A stretch of DNA of 64,000 bases from Klebsiella terrigena (GCF_006539725.1 NZ_BJNO01000012.1:95593-159592), one strand, 5' to 3'. Positions 20,803 to 35,081 are shown, counted from the first letter of the stretch. Notes: generated by a model from the letters alone, not told the origin. Translations and numbers: made by a program.

Positions 20803-20829
20803 AAAAAAGGCCGCATTCGCGGCCTTTTA
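20803..20829. terminator. Bidirectional terminator between yphA and glyA
   Basis: Stem AAAAGGCCGC/GCGGCCTTTT with a 4-base loop, A-run on the left and T-run on the right. It works for both convergent genes. Confidence 0.9.
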
Positions 20830-20850
20830 TTCGCTTTCAACAGCTAAGCG

Positions 20851-22104
<1,254 letters not shown>

Positions 22105-22219
22105 CCGCATCTCCTGCTCAGCTAACAATAGATTACAGCTCTAAATGGGGGCCTTTTTGGGCGACGGGCCACAGTATAACTGAATCGTTCTGTGATAACA
22201 GGTCTTGACAAACGATTTT

Positions 22220-22235
22220 ACGCAAACGTTTGGCT
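22220..22235. promoter_or_regulatory. PurR box upstream of glyA
   Basis: ACGCAAACGTTTGGCT matches the PurR consensus ACGCAAACGTTTGCGT at 14 of 16 positions. It lies about 45 bases upstream of the glyA -10, as in E. coli, and would repress glyA when hypoxanthine or guanine is present. Confidence 0.8.
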
Positions 22236-22354
22236 CCGCATGACACAAGGCTTTGAGCAATAACGCCTCTCCGATTATCAACGGATTTCTTTTCAGGTTT
22301 GTGATGCAAATTCTTCACGTTGTAACTGTTTTAATGCAGTGTGTTAAAGAACCA

Positions 22355-22400
22355 TTTACATTGCAGGGTTATTTATATAAGATGCATTTGAAATGCATCA
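22355..22400 (+). promoter_or_regulatory. hmp promoter overlapped by an NsrR operator
   Basis: -35 TTTACA (22355-22360), 17-base spacer, -10 TAAGAT (22378-22383). A perfect 19-base palindrome GATGCATTTGAAATGCATC (22381-22399) overlaps the -10 and fits the NsrR consensus. NsrR loses repression when its cluster reacts with nitric oxide, so hmp is switched on by NO. Confidence 0.85.
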
Positions 22401-22426
22401 TTAAGATAATACTAAAGGAAGCTGCT

Positions 22427-23617
22427 ATGCTCGACGCTCAAACCATCGCTACGGTCAAAGCCACCATTCCCCTGCTGGTCGAAACGGGTCCTAAGCTGAC
22501 CGCCCACTTCTACGATCGCATGTTTGCTCATAACCCCGAACTCAAAGAAATCTTCAATATGAGCAACCAGCGCAACGGCGATCAGCGTGAAGCGCTGTTT
22601 AACGCTATTGCTGCCTACGCGAGCAATATCGATAACCTGGCGGCCCTGCTGCCGGCGGTAGAGAAAATCGCGCAGAAGCACACCAGCTTCCAGATCCGTC
22701 CGGAGCAGTACAATATCGTCGGCGGCCACCTGCTGGCGACGCTGGATGAAATGTTCAGCCCGGGCCAGGAAGTCCTTGATGCGTGGGCCAAAGCCTACGG
22801 CGTGCTGGCTAACGTCTTTATCAATCGCGAAGCCGAAATCTATCAGGATAGCGCCAGCAAGACCGGCGGCTGGGAAGGCACCCGCGCGTTCCGCATTGTG
22901 AAGAAAACCCCGCGCAGCGCGCTGATCACCAGCTTCGAGATGGAGCCGGTGGACGGCCAGCCGGTTGCCGACTATCAGCCGGGCCAGTACCTGGCCGTCT
23001 GGCTGAAGCCGGAAGGGTTTGAATATCAGGAGATTCGCCAGTACTCCCTGACGCGTAAGGCGGATGGTAAAGGCTATCGCATTGCCGTGAAGCGCGAGAG
23101 CGGCGGCCAGGTTTCGAACTGGCTGCACAATGCGTCAAGCGAAGGGGACGTTGTCCACCTCGCGGCGCCGGCGGGCGACTTCTTCCTGACCGTTGACGCC
23201 GAAACCCCGGTAACGCTGCTCTCCGGCGGCGTCGGCCAGACGCCAATGCTGGCAATGCTGGATTCGCTGGCAAAAGCGCGGCATCCGGCGCAGGTTAACT
23301 GGTTCCACGCGGCGGAAAACGGTGAGGTTCACGCCTTTGCCGATGAGGTCAGCGCGCTGGGCGCGGCCCTGCCTAAGTTTGCGTCTCACGTCTGGTATCG
23401 CAGCCCAGGTGAAGAGGACCGTCAGGCGGCGCGTTTTAATAGCGAAGGTTTGATGGATTTGACCGCTCAGGCAGAGAGCCTGCGCGACCCGCTGATGCAG
23501 TTCTACCTCTGCGGCCCGGTGGCCTTTATGCAGCATGCGGCAAAGCAGCTGGTGGCGCTTGGCGTCAATAGCGAGCGCATTCATTACGAATGCTTCGGCC
23601 CGCACAAGGTACTGTAA
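22427..23617 (+). CDS. hmp: Flavohemoprotein, nitric oxide dioxygenase
   Basis: Cytosolic enzyme of 396 residues that oxidises nitric oxide to nitrate with O2 and NAD(P)H. Domain order: globin (residues 1-140, proximal haem His85 in KHTSFQIRP), FAD-binding domain (about 150-255, RQYSL motif) and NAD-binding domain (about 265-396, [10 protein letters not shown], ending ECFGPHKVL). The ATG at 22427 follows AAGGAAG. It is preceded by an NsrR operator and followed by a strong terminator. Confidence 0.98.
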   Translation: MLDAQTIATVKATIPLLVETGPKLTAHFYDRMFAHNPELKEIFNMSNQRNGDQREALFNAIAAYASNIDNLAALLPAVEKIAQKHTSFQIRPEQYNIVGGHLLATLDEMFSPGQEVLDAWAKAYGVLANVFINREAEIYQDSASKTGGWEGTRAFRIVKKTPRSALITSFEMEPVDGQPVADYQPGQYLAVWLKPEGFEYQEIRQYSLTRKADGKGYRIAVKRESGGQVSNWLHNASSEGDVVHLAAPAGDFFLTVDAETPVTLLSGGVGQTPMLAMLDSLAKARHPAQVNWFHAAENGEVHAFADEVSALGAALPKFASHVWYRSPGEEDRQAARFNSEGLMDLTAQAESLRDPLMQFYLCGPVAFMQHAAKQLVALGVNSERIHYECFGPHKVL

Positions 23618-23623
23618 TTGATG

Positions 23624-23648
23624 ACCCTCTCCCCGCCGGGGAGAGGGT
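23624..23648. terminator. Terminator between convergent hmp and glnB
   Basis: An 11-base perfect stem ACCCTCTCCCC/GGGGAGAGGGT with a 3-base loop between two convergent genes. Confidence 0.8.
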
Positions 23649-23654
23649 TAAAAC

Positions 23655-24005
<351 letters not shown>

Positions 24006-24058
24006 TTAGTCGCGTAACCGGTTGCTTACCGTATCATAACTTGCGCTATGGCGCGGAG

Positions 24059-25396
24059 CTACTCTTTAAAGTCGTTGGCGTCGAGCTCGTGGCGCGACAG
24101 CAGTTTATAAAATTCGGTGCGGTTGCGCCCGGCCATTCTGGCCGCGTGCGTCACGTTACCTTTGGTAATTTGCAGCAGCTTGCGCAGGTAGTTCAGCTCA
24201 AACTGATTACGCGCCTCAACGAAGGTCGGCAGCGCGGTATTTTCGCCTTCCAGCGCCTGCTCCACCAGCGCATCGCTGATCACCGGCGAGGAGGTCAGCG
24301 CCACGCACTGCTCAATCACGTTCACCAGCTGGCGCACGTTGCCCGGCCATTTGGCGGCCATCAGCCGCTTCATCGCGTCGGTCGAGAAGGCGCGAACAAA
24401 CGGCTTATGCCGGTCGGCCGACTGGCGCAGCAGATGGTTGGCAAGAAGCGGAATATCCTCGGTGCGATCGGCGAGAGGCGGGATCTTGAGGTTCACCACG
24501 TTCAGGCGATAAAACAGATCTTCGCGGAACTCGCCGCGCGCCATCGCCTTAGGCAGGTCGCGGTGGGTGGCGGAGACGATGCGCACGTCGATGTCGATGT
24601 CGCGGTTGCTGCCCAGCGGGCGAACCTTGCGCTCCTGCAGAACGCGCAGCAGTTTGACCTGCAGAGCCACCGGCATATCGCCGATCTCATCGAGAAACAG
24701 CGTGCCCCCTTCGGCGGCCTGAAACAGCCCTTCCCGATTGCTGACCGCGCCGGTAAAGGCGCCGCGGGCGTGGCCAAACAGCTCCGACTCCAGCAGCTGC
24801 TCCGGCAGGGCGCCGCAGTTAATGGCGACAAAGGGCTTGGCGTGGCGCGGGCTGGCGTTATGGATCGCCTGGGCGACGATCTCTTTGCCGGTGCCGCTCT
24901 GGCCGTTAATCAGCACGCTGACGTCCGACTGCGCCACCATGCCCGCCTGCTCCAGCAGGCGCTGCATCAGCGGGCTACGGGTCACAATCGCCTGACGCCA
25001 GCGCTCATCCGTCGTCGGCGCGCTGTGCTCCAGCGCGTCATCAATGGCTTTGTACAGCGCGTCCTTGTCTACCGGCTTGGTCAGGAAGCTGAACACACCC
25101 TGCTGGGTCGCCGCCACCGCATCAGGAATCGAGCCGTGGGCGGTGAGAATAATCACCGGCATTCCCGGCTGCACCTTCTGGATTTCGGCAAACAGCTGCA
25201 GGCCGTCCATTTCATCCATGCGCAAATCGCTGACCACCAGGTCGACCTTATCGCGTCCCAGCACGCGCAGCGCTTCGGGCCCGCTTTCGGCAGTGGTCAC
25301 GCTGTAGCCTTCGCTGACAAGACGCATCCCCAGCAGCTTCAGCAGCCCTGGGTCATCGTCCACCAGCAGCAGGCGCGCGGGTTTACGGCTCGTCAT
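24059..25396 (-). CDS. glrR: Sigma-54-dependent response regulator GlrR (QseF)
   Basis: NtrC-type activator of 445 residues. Receiver domain about 1-120 with phosphoacceptor Asp57 ([13 protein letters not shown]); AAA+ domain about 130-370 with Walker A GQSGTGKE, the sigma-54 contact GAFTGA and Walker [14 protein letters not shown]-terminal Fis-type helix-turn-helix ([18 protein letters not shown]). It activates glmY from the sigma-54 promoter at 27904-27920. The start at 25396 lies inside the end of qseG (14-base overlap) and matches E. coli. Confidence 0.97.
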   Translation of the reverse strand: MTSRKPARLLLVDDDPGLLKLLGMRLVSEGYSVTTAESGPEALRVLGRDKVDLVVSDLRMDEMDGLQLFAEIQKVQPGMPVIILTAHGSIPDAVAATQQGVFSFLTKPVDKDALYKAIDDALEHSAPTTDERWRQAIVTRSPLMQRLLEQAGMVAQSDVSVLINGQSGTGKEIVAQAIHNASPRHAKPFVAINCGALPEQLLESELFGHARGAFTGAVSNREGLFQAAEGGTLFLDEIGDMPVALQVKLLRVLQERKVRPLGSNRDIDIDVRIVSATHRDLPKAMARGEFREDLFYRLNVVNLKIPPLADRTEDIPLLANHLLRQSADRHKPFVRAFSTDAMKRLMAAKWPGNVRQLVNVIEQCVALTSSPVISDALVEQALEGENTALPTFVEARNQFELNYLRKLLQITKGNVTHAARMAGRNRTEFYKLLSRHELDANDFKE

Positions 25397-26108
25397 GCGT
25401 GGCCTCCGGGATTTTTTCGCCGCCGTGCCCGACGTCAGAATTAAAATTTCCGCCCGGCTTGCGGGTAGAGAGCTGACGTTCGATATCGGTAAGATTTTCC
25501 AGCTTACGCGTGGTGAGCTCCAGCTCGCCGCGCAGCTGCTGCTCCTGCTGGCGCAGCGCGTCGAGCTCGGCATCGCTGGTCTGCTGTAGTTTCGCGTAGC
25601 GGGAGCGCTCGTCCACCAGCTGCAGCTGTCGGCTCTGGCCGTCGCGCCAGAGCTGGTAAAGCGCGCGCACCTGCACGGCTATTTGCGAGCTGAAGGTGTC
25701 CAGGCGAGAAACCAGCTCGCGCCGCTCGTCGGGGGTAATTTTGGCGTCCGCCAGCAAAATGCCGCGCTTAAACGCATCCTGCCAGCGGTCGTCACCGTGC
25801 AGCCGGGCTTCCGCCCGCGCCTGCACCGGAGAAAGGCGATCGGCGCAGTCAATTCCGCGTAGCCAGTAGAGCGGATTTTTGTCGCTGATATCCCCGTTCA
25901 GGGACCAGATATCCGCGCACTCAACCGAGAGGAAATCCGCCACCTGATGCTGCGGCAGCTCGGGCTGCGCTTTGTCGCTTGCCGTGTGCGGTGATAAAGC
26001 CGTGGAACATCCGGCCAGCGCCAGGCAGGAAACGCCGGTCAGCAGCCAGACCTTGACGGGACGAACCCATGCGAAAAAGTGGGACATAGTCACCCATTGT
26101 TGATTCAT
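25383..26108 (-). CDS. qseG: Outer-membrane lipoprotein QseG
   Basis: Lipoprotein of up to 241 residues encoded between the sensor and the regulator; in E. coli QseG interacts with the GlrK sensor and is needed for full activity. A lipobox is visible (SCLALAGC). A coiled-coil-like charged stretch ends in the conserved LTTRKLENLTDIERQLSTRKP. The ATG at 26108 overlaps the glrK stop (ATGA), indicating coupling; an internal ATG at 26087 gives a shorter, more usual 26-residue signal peptide and is a real alternative. Confidence 0.9.
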   Translation of the reverse strand: MNQQWVTMSHFFAWVRPVKVWLLTGVSCLALAGCSTALSPHTASDKAQPELPQHQVADFLSVECADIWSLNGDISDKNPLYWLRGIDCADRLSPVQARAEARLHGDDRWQDAFKRGILLADAKITPDERRELVSRLDTFSSQIAVQVRALYQLWRDGQSRQLQLVDERSRYAKLQQTSDAELDALRQQEQQLRGELELTTRKLENLTDIERQLSTRKPGGNFNSDVGHGGEKIPEATHDEP

Positions 26109-27541
26109 GTGTTGATTTTTCCCGGCTCGGCGGCGGGTAGCGTGATGCGAAAACAGATAAGCCCGGGTAGATCGTCGACCAGGCTTAGCTCGCCCTGCAT
26201 TTGTCGAACGCAGTCCCGCGCAATGCTTAGCCCGAGGCCGCTGCCTTTTACCGCCCCTTTACGCTGGTGACTTCCCTGATAAAAGGGCTCAAATATCATT
26301 TTTCTTTCCACTGGCGGTATCGGCTCGCCGCTGTTGCTTACGTCGATGCGCACCTGCTCGCCGTGCCGGTAGCTGTGAATATGAATGTTACCGGATTCAG
26401 CACCATAGTGCACCGCATTGGAGTAGAGATTGTCCAGCACGCTCGCCAACAAAGCCGGCTCCGCCTGGCAGAACCGGGCCTCCAGGCTGAGTTCCGTGCG
26501 CATCAGTTTAGCTCTTGCCGGCAGGCTGTGGGCAGAGACTACGCTTTCGACCAGTTCCGCAAGGTTAACCGTTTCGCGCGCCACCGGGCCGTCGGCCTGT
26601 TTACGGTTGTAATCAAGCAGCTGTTCAATCAGCTTTTGCAGGTTGCGGCTGCTGGCGTCGAGGATCTCGACAATCTCCTGCTGCTCGGCGGTCAAAGGTC
26701 CGGCAACGCGGTCGGCAAGCAGCTCCGTACCTTCGCGCATGCTGGCTAAGGGCGTTTTCAGCTCATGGGAGAGATGGCGCAAAAACTGATGCCGCTGCGA
26801 CTCCAGCCAGGCCAGGCGCTCGCTCAGCCAGATAATGCGTTCGCCGACCGAGCGCAGCTCGCGCGGCCCGGTGAACAGCGCCGCGTTATCCAGCGACTTC
26901 CCTTCTCCCAGCCGGTTAATCATCTTCTCAATCCCCTTTACCGGGCCGATGATCATCCGGGTAAACAGCAGCACCAGCGCCAGGCTCAGCAGGAACAGCA
27001 CCAGCGCCTGCCAGCCGAAGAACTGCCCGCGTTCGGCGATCTCCTGCTGCAGCTGCTGGCCGCGCGAATAGACGACCGTTCGGGTGGCCTGCACCATGAC
27101 GCTGTTGGCCGTGGCGAAGGCTTCCAGACTCTCTGCTGACTTCGCGTCGGGGCTGCTGTTTTTGCACTTCAGCTGCGCCAGGTCGCTCAAATCCTGGCTC
27201 AGGGCCTGCCAAATTTTCTCATCCGGCAGCACGCCGGCGTGGGCGTCCAGCATTTCGCTGTAGCGCTTGCGCTGATTTTGATAAACCTTCGCCAGCGTCG
27301 GATCGTCCAGCACGCAGTACTGGCGGTAGCTGCGCTCCATTTCCAGCGAAGCGTTAACCATCGCCTCGCTGCGCCGGGCGTCAACCAGGGTGGTGCGGTT
27401 GATGTGCGCGGCCTGGGCGCTGAGAGCGTTCAGGCTCTGCCACGCCTGCCAGGCCAGAACCAGCAGCGGTAGCAGGATCAGCACAAAGGAGAGCGTCACC
27501 AGCTGGCGCAACGATCGGGGGAAAAGGGAGAGTCGCTTCAA
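26105..27541 (-). CDS. glrK: Two-component sensor kinase GlrK (QseE)
   Basis: Histidine kinase of 478 residues. Two membrane helices (about 14-34 and 172-195) flank a periplasmic domain with DARRSEAM and YRQYCVLDDP. A HAMP segment, phosphoacceptor helix with HLSHELKTPLASMREGTELL and a catalytic domain (VLDNLYSNAVHYG, GSGLGLSIARD) follow. It phosphorylates GlrR. The TTG at 27541 is preferred because GAGG lies 8 bases upstream and it aligns with the E. coli start; an ATG at 27559 would add six residues without a ribosome site. Confidence 0.95.
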   Translation of the reverse strand: MKRLSLFPRSLRQLVTLSFVLILLPLLVLAWQAWQSLNALSAQAAHINRTTLVDARRSEAMVNASLEMERSYRQYCVLDDPTLAKVYQNQRKRYSEMLDAHAGVLPDEKIWQALSQDLSDLAQLKCKNSSPDAKSAESLEAFATANSVMVQATRTVVYSRGQQLQQEIAERGQFFGWQALVLFLLSLALVLLFTRMIIGPVKGIEKMINRLGEGKSLDNAALFTGPRELRSVGERIIWLSERLAWLESQRHQFLRHLSHELKTPLASMREGTELLADRVAGPLTAEQQEIVEILDASSRNLQKLIEQLLDYNRKQADGPVARETVNLAELVESVVSAHSLPARAKLMRTELSLEARFCQAEPALLASVLDNLYSNAVHYGAESGNIHIHSYRHGEQVRIDVSNSGEPIPPVERKMIFEPFYQGSHQRKGAVKGSGLGLSIARDCVRQMQGELSLVDDLPGLICFRITLPAAEPGKINT

Positions 27542-27707
27542 GTATATAGCCTCAAACATTCGCTTAAGACGATGCTAACCGAGGACGCCGCAGAGTAACA
27601 GGTGCAATCCGCAGTTCTGCCGCAGGAAGGGAGACGGGTCGGGGCATTTCCCGTCAACGGCGCGGGTCATTATCCCCGCGCGCCGACGGCTTGCCATACG
27701 GCGGACA

Positions 27708-27893
27708 TAATAAAGCCAGGCATTTGCCTGGCTTTATTAAGAAATAAGGCGGTGCCTAACTCGACGTTTCGCCCGATGGCTGATAAAGCAGAGCTATTAT
27801 CAGGAGTTGGACGGCAGGCACCTTGTTGTGCGTCATTCGAAGTTTATGTAGCGCGTCCCGAAGGGGCTGACATAAGAAGGTGAATGAGCCACT
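27708..27893 (-). ncRNA. glmY: Small RNA GlmY
   Basis: sRNA of about 185 nucleotides that sequesters the adaptor RapZ and so spares GlmZ, raising GlmS synthesis when glucosamine-6-phosphate is low. The 5' end AGTGGCTCATTCACC, the hairpin loop CCCCTTCGGGAC, the stretch AAGGTGCCTGCCGTCC and the terminal hairpin (AATAAAGCCAGGC/GCCTGGCTTTATT) match E. coli GlmY in order. It lies between glrK and purL, its conserved position. The 5' end is placed by homology and by the promoter. Confidence 0.93.
27709..27738 (-). terminator. Terminator of glmY
   Basis: Perfect 13-base stem AATAAAGCCAGGC/GCCTGGCTTTATT with a 4-base loop; this is the 3' hairpin of GlmY. Confidence 0.9.
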
Positions 27894-27903
27894 GCCTATT
27901 ATT

Positions 27904-27920
27904 ATGCACGTTCTATGCCA
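27904..27920 (-). promoter_or_regulatory. Sigma-54 promoter of glmY (with overlapping sigma-70 elements)
   Basis: On the minus strand TGGCATAGAACGTGCAT has the invariant GG and GC separated by 10 bases, the -24/-12 signature of sigma-54. It puts the start at 27893. The same stretch contains a sigma-70-like pair, TTGTAA and CATAAT with 16 bases between, reproducing the overlapping promoters known in E. coli. Confidence 0.85.
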
Positions 27921-28009
27921 CATTACAAAACATTTTATTAACACAATGAAATATAAATGGTTTTCTATATTTTACACCCCTGACGGCGATGTCTGTTTTT
28001 TAGCCATGC

Positions 28010-28027
28010 TGTCGCCATTTAGCGACA
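28010..28027. promoter_or_regulatory. GlrR operator 1 upstream of glmY
   Basis: TGTC-N10-GACA palindrome (TGTCGCCATTTAGCGACA), the GlrR recognition pattern, centred about 125 bases upstream of the glmY start. Confidence 0.8.
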
Positions 28028-28072
28028 CTTAAACCCTGACTTAGCAACCCTGTTTAAAATCAAAAGGTTAAA

Positions 28073-28090
28073 TGTCTCCTTTTAGAGACA
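28073..28090. promoter_or_regulatory. GlrR operator 2 upstream of glmY
   Basis: TGTCTCCTTTTAGAGACA, a second TGTC-N10-GACA palindrome, centred about 188 bases upstream of the glmY start. Confidence 0.8.
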
Positions 28091-28105
28091 CCTCTCCCCG
28101 GCGTT

Positions 28106-28123
28106 TGTCGGTAAATCCCGACA
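28106..28123. promoter_or_regulatory. GlrR operator 3 upstream of glmY
   Basis: TGTCGGTAAATCCCGACA, a third TGTC-N10-GACA palindrome, centred about 221 bases upstream of the glmY start. It lies just before the purL terminator. Confidence 0.78.
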
Positions 28124-28147
28124 CCCTGCAGCGATAGCCATCACAAA

Positions 28148-28182
28148 CAAAAAGGCCCCCCGCTTTCGCGGGAGGCCTTTTA
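28148..28182 (-). terminator. Terminator of purL
   Basis: On the minus strand a GC-rich stem (AAAAGGCC.CCCGC paired with GCGGG.GGCCTTTT) ends in a run of five T. It lies 22 bases after the purL stop. Confidence 0.88.
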
Positions 28183-28203
28183 GAGCATCAGCCAGGGTTC
28201 GGT

Positions 28204-31200
28204 TTAGCCCAGCTGCTTACGCGCGTTGCGGAAAATACGCATCCACGGGCTGTCTTCGCCCCAGTTTTCCGGGTGCCAGGAGTTTGCCACGCTGCGGAAG
28301 ACGCGCTCAGGGTGCGGCATCATAATGGTGGCGCGACCGCTTTCGCTGGTAACGGCGGTAATCCCGTTCGGCGAGCCGTTCGGGTTCGCCGGGTAGCTTT
28401 CGGTCACTTTACCGAAGTTATCGACGAAACGCAGCGCGACCAGGCCTTTGCTCTCAAGCTGCGCCAGATGCGCGCCGTCGCGAACCTCCACCTGCCCTTC
28501 ACCGTGAGACACGGCGATAGGCATCATTGAGCCGACCATCCCCTGCAGCAGCAGAGACGGGCTTTGCGTCACTTCAACCAGGCTGAAGCGCGCCTCAAAG
28601 CGGTCAGAGTAGTTACGTACGAAGCGCGGCCACAGGTCGCTTCCCGGGATCAGCTCCCGCAGGTTGGACATCATCTGACAGCCGTTACACACGCCCAGCG
28701 CCAGGGTCTGCGGACGATGGAAGAAGGTCGCAAACTCATCGCGCACGCGGTCGTTGAACAGAATCGATTTCGCCCAGCCTTCGCCCGCGCCCAGCACGTC
28801 GCCGTAAGAGAAGCCGCCGCAGGCCACCAGCGCCTGGAAGTCAGCAAGGCCGGTACGGCCCGCAAGCAGGTCGCTCATGTGCACGTCAACGGCATCAAAG
28901 CCCGCGCGATGGAAGGCCGCGGCCATCTCAACGTGCGAGTTAACGCCCTGCTCGCGCAGTACCGCCACCTTCGGACGCGCGCCGGTCGCAATGTACGGCG
29001 CGGCGATATCTTCGTTGATATCGAAAGAGAGCTTAACGTTGAGGCCAGGATCGCTGTCGTTGCTTTTCGCGGCGTGCTCGCTATCGGCACACTCGGGGTT
29101 ATCGCGCAGACGCTGCATCTGCCAGGTGGTTTCTGCCCACCACATACGCAGCGTAGAGCGGCTTTCGCTGAATACCGGGCTGCCGTTGGCGGTGATGACG
29201 AAGCGATCGCTCGCCGTTGCCTGACCCAGGTAGTGGGTGCACTCCGCCAGACCGTGGGAGGCCAGCAGCGCTTCAACCGCCTCGCGATCCGCAGCGCGAA
29301 CCTGAATAACCGCCCCGAGCTCTTCGTTGAACAGCGCCGCCAGGCTATCGTCGCCCAGCGCAGCGATATCCACATCCACGCCGCAGTGGCCGGTGAAGGC
29401 CATCTCGGCCAGCGTCACCAGCAGGCCGCCGTCGGAACGGTCGTGGTATGCCAGCAGCTTGCGTTCAGCCACCAGCGCCTGCATTGCGTCCCAGAAGCCT
29501 TTCAGCTGCGCGACGTCGCGAACGTCCGCCGGGGTATCGCCCAGCTGGCGATAAACCTGCGCCAGCGCGGTCGCGCCCAGCGCGTTGTGGCCGTTGCCTA
29601 AATCAATCAGCAGCAGGGCGTTGTCTTCGGTCAAGAGCTGCGGCGTCACGGTGCGACGCACGTCTTCCACGCGGGCAAAGGCGGTGATCACCAGCGACAG
29701 CGGAGAGGTCATCTCGCGCTGCTCGCTGCCTTCCTGCCAGCGGGTTTTCATCGACATAGAATCTTTGCCGACCGGGATAGTCAGGCCCAGAGCCGGGCAC
29801 AGCTCTTCGCCAACCGCTTTCACCGCTTCGTACAGACCGGCATCTTCGCCCGGGTGTCCGGCCGCTGCCATCCAGTTTGCCGAAAGCTTCACGCGATTCA
29901 GTGCGCCAATTTGCGTTGCCGCCACGTTGGTCAGCGCTTCTCCGACCGCCAGGCGGGCGGAGGCGGCGAAATCGAGTAATGCCACCGGCGAACGTTCGCC
30001 AAGGGCCATCGCTTCGCCGTAGTAGCTATCGAGGCTGGCGGTGGTAACCGCGCAGTTCGCCACCGGGATCTGCCACGGGCCAACCATCTGGTCGCGCGCC
30101 ACCATACCGGTAACGGTGCGGTCGCCGATGGTGACGAGGAAGGTTTTCTCCGCCACCGCCGGCAGGTGCAGAACGCGATTTACCGCGTCGGCAACGGTCA
30201 TTCCCTGGCGATTCAGCGCTTCGCCTTTGGCCTTCAGGGTCTGTACGTCGCGGGTCATTTTCGGCGTTTTGCCCAACAGCACGTCCAGCGGCAGATCGAT
30301 CGGCTGGTCGTTGAAATGGCTGTCGCTCATATTCAGATGCAGCTCTTCGGTAGCGTCGCCAATCACGGCGTAAGGCGCGCGCTCGCGGCGGCACAGCTCG
30401 TCAAACAGCGGCAGCTGGTCCGGCGCCACTGCTAATACGTAGCGCTCCTGGGATTCGTTACACCAGATTTCCAGCGGGCTCATGCCCGGCTCGTCGCTGA
30501 GGATATCGCGCAACTGGAATTTACCGCCGCGGCCGCCGTCGCTCACCAGCTCCGGCATGGCGTTCGAAAGGCCGCCCGCGCCGACGTCGTGGATAAACAG
30601 AATCGGGTTGGCGTCGCCCAGCTGCCAGCAGCGGTCAATGACCTCCTGGCAGCGACGTTCCATTTCCGGGTTGTCGCGCTGGACGGAGGCGAAATCGAGG
30701 TCCGCATCAGACTGACCGGATGCCATAGACGAGGCCGCACCGCCGCCGAGGCCAATGTTCATCGCCGGGCCGCCGAGCACGATAAGCTTCGCCCCAACGA
30801 TAATTTCGCCTTTCTGGACATGATCGGCGCGGATGTTGCCGATGCCGCCAGCCAGCATGATCGGCTTGTGGTAGCCGCGCAGCTCTTCACCGTTGTGGCT
30901 GGTCACCTTTTCTTCATAGGTGCGGAAGTAGCCGTTCAGCGCCGGACGACCAAATTCGTTGTTAAACGCCGCGCCGCCCAGCGGACCGTCGGTCATGATA
31001 TCCAGCGCGGTCACGATGCGGTCCGGTTTGCCAAAGTCTTCTTCCCACGGCTGTTCAAAGCCCGGGATGCGCAGGTTAGAGACCGAGAACCCGACCAGGC
31101 CCGCTTTGGGTTTCGCCCCGCGTCCGGTTGCGCCTTCATCGCGGATTTCACCGCCGGAACCGGTCGCTGCGCCCGGCCACGGAGAAATCGCCGTCGGGTG

Positions 31201-32091
31201 GTTGTGCGTTTCTACCTTCATCAGGATATGCGCCGCTTCCTGATGGTAGTCATAAATCCCGTCCTGATGGCTGGCGAAGAAGCGCCCGACCTCAGAACCT
31301 TCCATGACCGCGGCGTTGTCTTTGTAAGCGGACAGAACGTAGTCCGGGGTCTTCTCAAAAGTATTTTTGATCATCTTAAACAGCGACTTCGGCTGCTGTT
31401 CGCCGTCGATGACCCAATCGGCGTTAAAAATCTTGTGGCGGCAGTGCTCGGAGTTGGCCTGCGCGAACATATACAGTTCGATATCGTTCGGGTTACGGCC
31501 CAGCGTTTTGAAAGCATCCTGCAGGTAGTCGATTTCGTCGTCCGCCAGCGCCAGCCCCAGACGGAGGTTAGCGTCAATTAGCGCCTGACGGCCCTGGCCC
31601 AGCAGATCGACGCTGGTGACCGGCTTAGGCTGATGCTGAGCGAACAGCTTCGCGCCCTCTTCCAGCGCGTCGAATACGCTTTCCATCATTCGGTCGTGCA
31701 GCTCATCTGCAACAACGGCCCACTGCTCTGCGCTCAGCGTGCTGGCTTCAACGTAGTACGCTACACCGCGCTCGAGGCGCACAACCTGTGCCAGGCCGCA
31801 GTTATGGGCGATATCGGTAGCTTTAGAAGACCAGGGGGAGATGGTGCCAGGGCGGGGGGTGACGAGCAGTAATTTACCGGTTGGGGTATGGCTACTTAAG
31901 CTTGGGCCATACTTGAGCAGTCGTGCCAGCCTCTCGCGATCCTCACCGCCGAGCGGGGCGTTCAGGTCGGCAAAATGAACATACTCTGCATATATTGTGC
32001 TTACCGGTATGTTGGCCGCCTGGAAACGTGCCAGCAGTTTATTGATACGAAATGCCGACAGTGCAGGTGAACCACGCAAAATTTCCATCAT
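28204..32091 (-). CDS. purL: Phosphoribosylformylglycinamidine synthase (FGAM synthetase)
   Basis: Single-chain enzyme of 1295 residues for the fourth step of purine synthesis: FGAR, glutamine and ATP give FGAM. The large synthetase part contains [31 protein letters not shown]. The glutaminase domain is C-terminal, with the nucleophile Cys in [10 protein letters not shown] and the His/Glu pair in PHPERVF. The start at 32091 ([14 protein letters not shown]) matches E. coli length exactly. A PurR box precedes it. Confidence 0.98.
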   Translation of the reverse strand: MMEILRGSPALSAFRINKLLARFQAANIPVSTIYAEYVHFADLNAPLGGEDRERLARLLKYGPSLSSHTPTGKLLLVTPRPGTISPWSSKATDIAHNCGLAQVVRLERGVAYYVEASTLSAEQWAVVADELHDRMMESVFDALEEGAKLFAQHQPKPVTSVDLLGQGRQALIDANLRLGLALADDEIDYLQDAFKTLGRNPNDIELYMFAQANSEHCRHKIFNADWVIDGEQQPKSLFKMIKNTFEKTPDYVLSAYKDNAAVMEGSEVGRFFASHQDGIYDYHQEAAHILMKVETHNHPTAISPWPGAATGSGGEIRDEGATGRGAKPKAGLVGFSVSNLRIPGFEQPWEEDFGKPDRIVTALDIMTDGPLGGAAFNNEFGRPALNGYFRTYEEKVTSHNGEELRGYHKPIMLAGGIGNIRADHVQKGEIIVGAKLIVLGGPAMNIGLGGGAASSMASGQSDADLDFASVQRDNPEMERRCQEVIDRCWQLGDANPILFIHDVGAGGLSNAMPELVSDGGRGGKFQLRDILSDEPGMSPLEIWCNESQERYVLAVAPDQLPLFDELCRRERAPYAVIGDATEELHLNMSDSHFNDQPIDLPLDVLLGKTPKMTRDVQTLKAKGEALNRQGMTVADAVNRVLHLPAVAEKTFLVTIGDRTVTGMVARDQMVGPWQIPVANCAVTTASLDSYYGEAMALGERSPVALLDFAASARLAVGEALTNVAATQIGALNRVKLSANWMAAAGHPGEDAGLYEAVKAVGEELCPALGLTIPVGKDSMSMKTRWQEGSEQREMTSPLSLVITAFARVEDVRRTVTPQLLTEDNALLLIDLGNGHNALGATALAQVYRQLGDTPADVRDVAQLKGFWDAMQALVAERKLLAYHDRSDGGLLVTLAEMAFTGHCGVDVDIAALGDDSLAALFNEELGAVIQVRAADREAVEALLASHGLAECTHYLGQATASDRFVITANGSPVFSESRSTLRMWWAETTWQMQRLRDNPECADSEHAAKSNDSDPGLNVKLSFDINEDIAAPYIATGARPKVAVLREQGVNSHVEMAAAFHRAGFDAVDVHMSDLLAGRTGLADFQALVACGGFSYGDVLGAGEGWAKSILFNDRVRDEFATFFHRPQTLALGVCNGCQMMSNLRELIPGSDLWPRFVRNYSDRFEARFSLVEVTQSPSLLLQGMVGSMMPIAVSHGEGQVEVRDGAHLAQLESKGLVALRFVDNFGKVTESYPANPNGSPNGITAVTSESGRATIMMPHPERVFRSVANSWHPENWGEDSPWMRIFRNARKQLG

Positions 32092-32166
32092 AAGTCTCTC
32101 GTCTTCGAAGCTTTCAATATGAGCCAGGGGGGAAACGGGCGCTATTATAGTGAATCCTGCGCCCTG

Positions 32167-32182
32167 ACGAAACCGTTTGCGT
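32167..32182. promoter_or_regulatory. PurR box upstream of purL
   Basis: On the minus strand ACGCAAACGGTTTCGT matches the PurR consensus at 14 of 16 positions. It lies about 76 bases upstream of the purL start, in the spacer shared with divergent mltF. Confidence 0.8.
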
Positions 32183-32265
32183 GGAAATAAAATCATTCGT
32201 CGCGTTTATCATTAAATGTGACCTCTATCGCGAATAAGTTGCCAACTGGCGCATTCTTAAGCAAA

Positions 32266-34415
<2,150 letters not shown>

Positions 34416-34445
34416 TTATACATGCCGGCCGCGCATTAGACACTA

Positions 34446-35081
34446 TCACTCTAGCTGATGCAGATCGCCCTGCGGCGTCACCCGCCAGCGATGCTGGCAA
34501 AAGCAGAGCAGCGGATTATCCTGCTCGCTGTCGCTGTAGCCGCTATACAGCCGCAGCGGCGCGCCAATTTTTTGCTCCAGCTGCACCACTTTTTCATGCC
34601 CCAGGCAGCGCAGAGTCAGGACCCAGCCGCCGTAGCGGCGCGCCATTCTGCTGGCGATGAGGTTCACTCTCGGTAGCCAGGGCGTATCAAAATAGACCTG
34701 CTCCACCAGCGACTGCGGTGAACCGGTGATCAGCCAGACGTCGGCATCGGTGCTGGTCAAATAGCCCGTTAGCCGGGCATGCACCACCGGGAACGCCGTC
34801 ACGTGCTGGCGAAACCAGCGGACAAAGTTCGCCTCAAGACGCTTGAGCTTCGCCTCGCTGCGCCCGCAGGTGGAGGCCCACAGCAGCAGGCTCATCGGCC
34901 AGCGCGCCGCCCTGCCGTTGACCAGCAGCCCGCCGAGGATAACCGGCAGCAAAAGCGCTACCGGCAGAAGATTCAGGGGCTGATGACGCAGGACGTAGCG
35001 TATGAAGCTGCCAAACATATCCTGCTGGTGCAGGGTTCCATCAAGATCAAAAAAGACCACCCGACGCATAGCGCTATTCAA
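34446..35081 (-). CDS. pgpC: Phosphatidylglycerophosphatase C
   Basis: HAD-family membrane phosphatase of 211 residues that dephosphorylates phosphatidylglycerophosphate in phospholipid synthesis. The HAD nucleophile motif is VVFFDLDGTLHQQD at the N-terminus; a hydrophobic helix follows (LNLLPVALLLPVILGGLLV); ITGSPQSLVE is motif II. The TTG at 35081 follows AGAGG by 6 bases and reproduces the E. coli length exactly; an ATG at 35069 lacks a ribosome site. Confidence 0.92.
   Translation of the reverse strand: MNSAMRRVVFFDLDGTLHQQDMFGSFIRYVLRHQPLNLLPVALLLPVILGGLLVNGRAARWPMSLLLWASTCGRSEAKLKRLEANFVRWFRQHVTAFPVVHARLTGYLTSTDADVWLITGSPQSLVEQVYFDTPWLPRVNLIASRMARRYGGWVLTLRCLGHEKVVQLEQKIGAPLRLYSGYSDSEQDNPLLCFCQHRWRVTPQGDLHQLE

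Larger units (their letters stand above)
22105..22426. promoter_or_regulatory. Divergent glyA/hmp control region
   Basis: 322 bases without a gene between divergent glyA and hmp. On the minus strand a glyA -10 TATACT is at 22173-22178 and a PurR box is at 22220-22235. On the plus strand the hmp promoter and NsrR palindrome lie at 22355-22400. No convincing MetR pair was identified, although E. coli has them here. Confidence 0.7.

Noticed and set aside
24041..25444. 467-codon open frame opposite glrR
   Set aside because: Shadow of glrR caused by high GC at third positions; no recognised motif.
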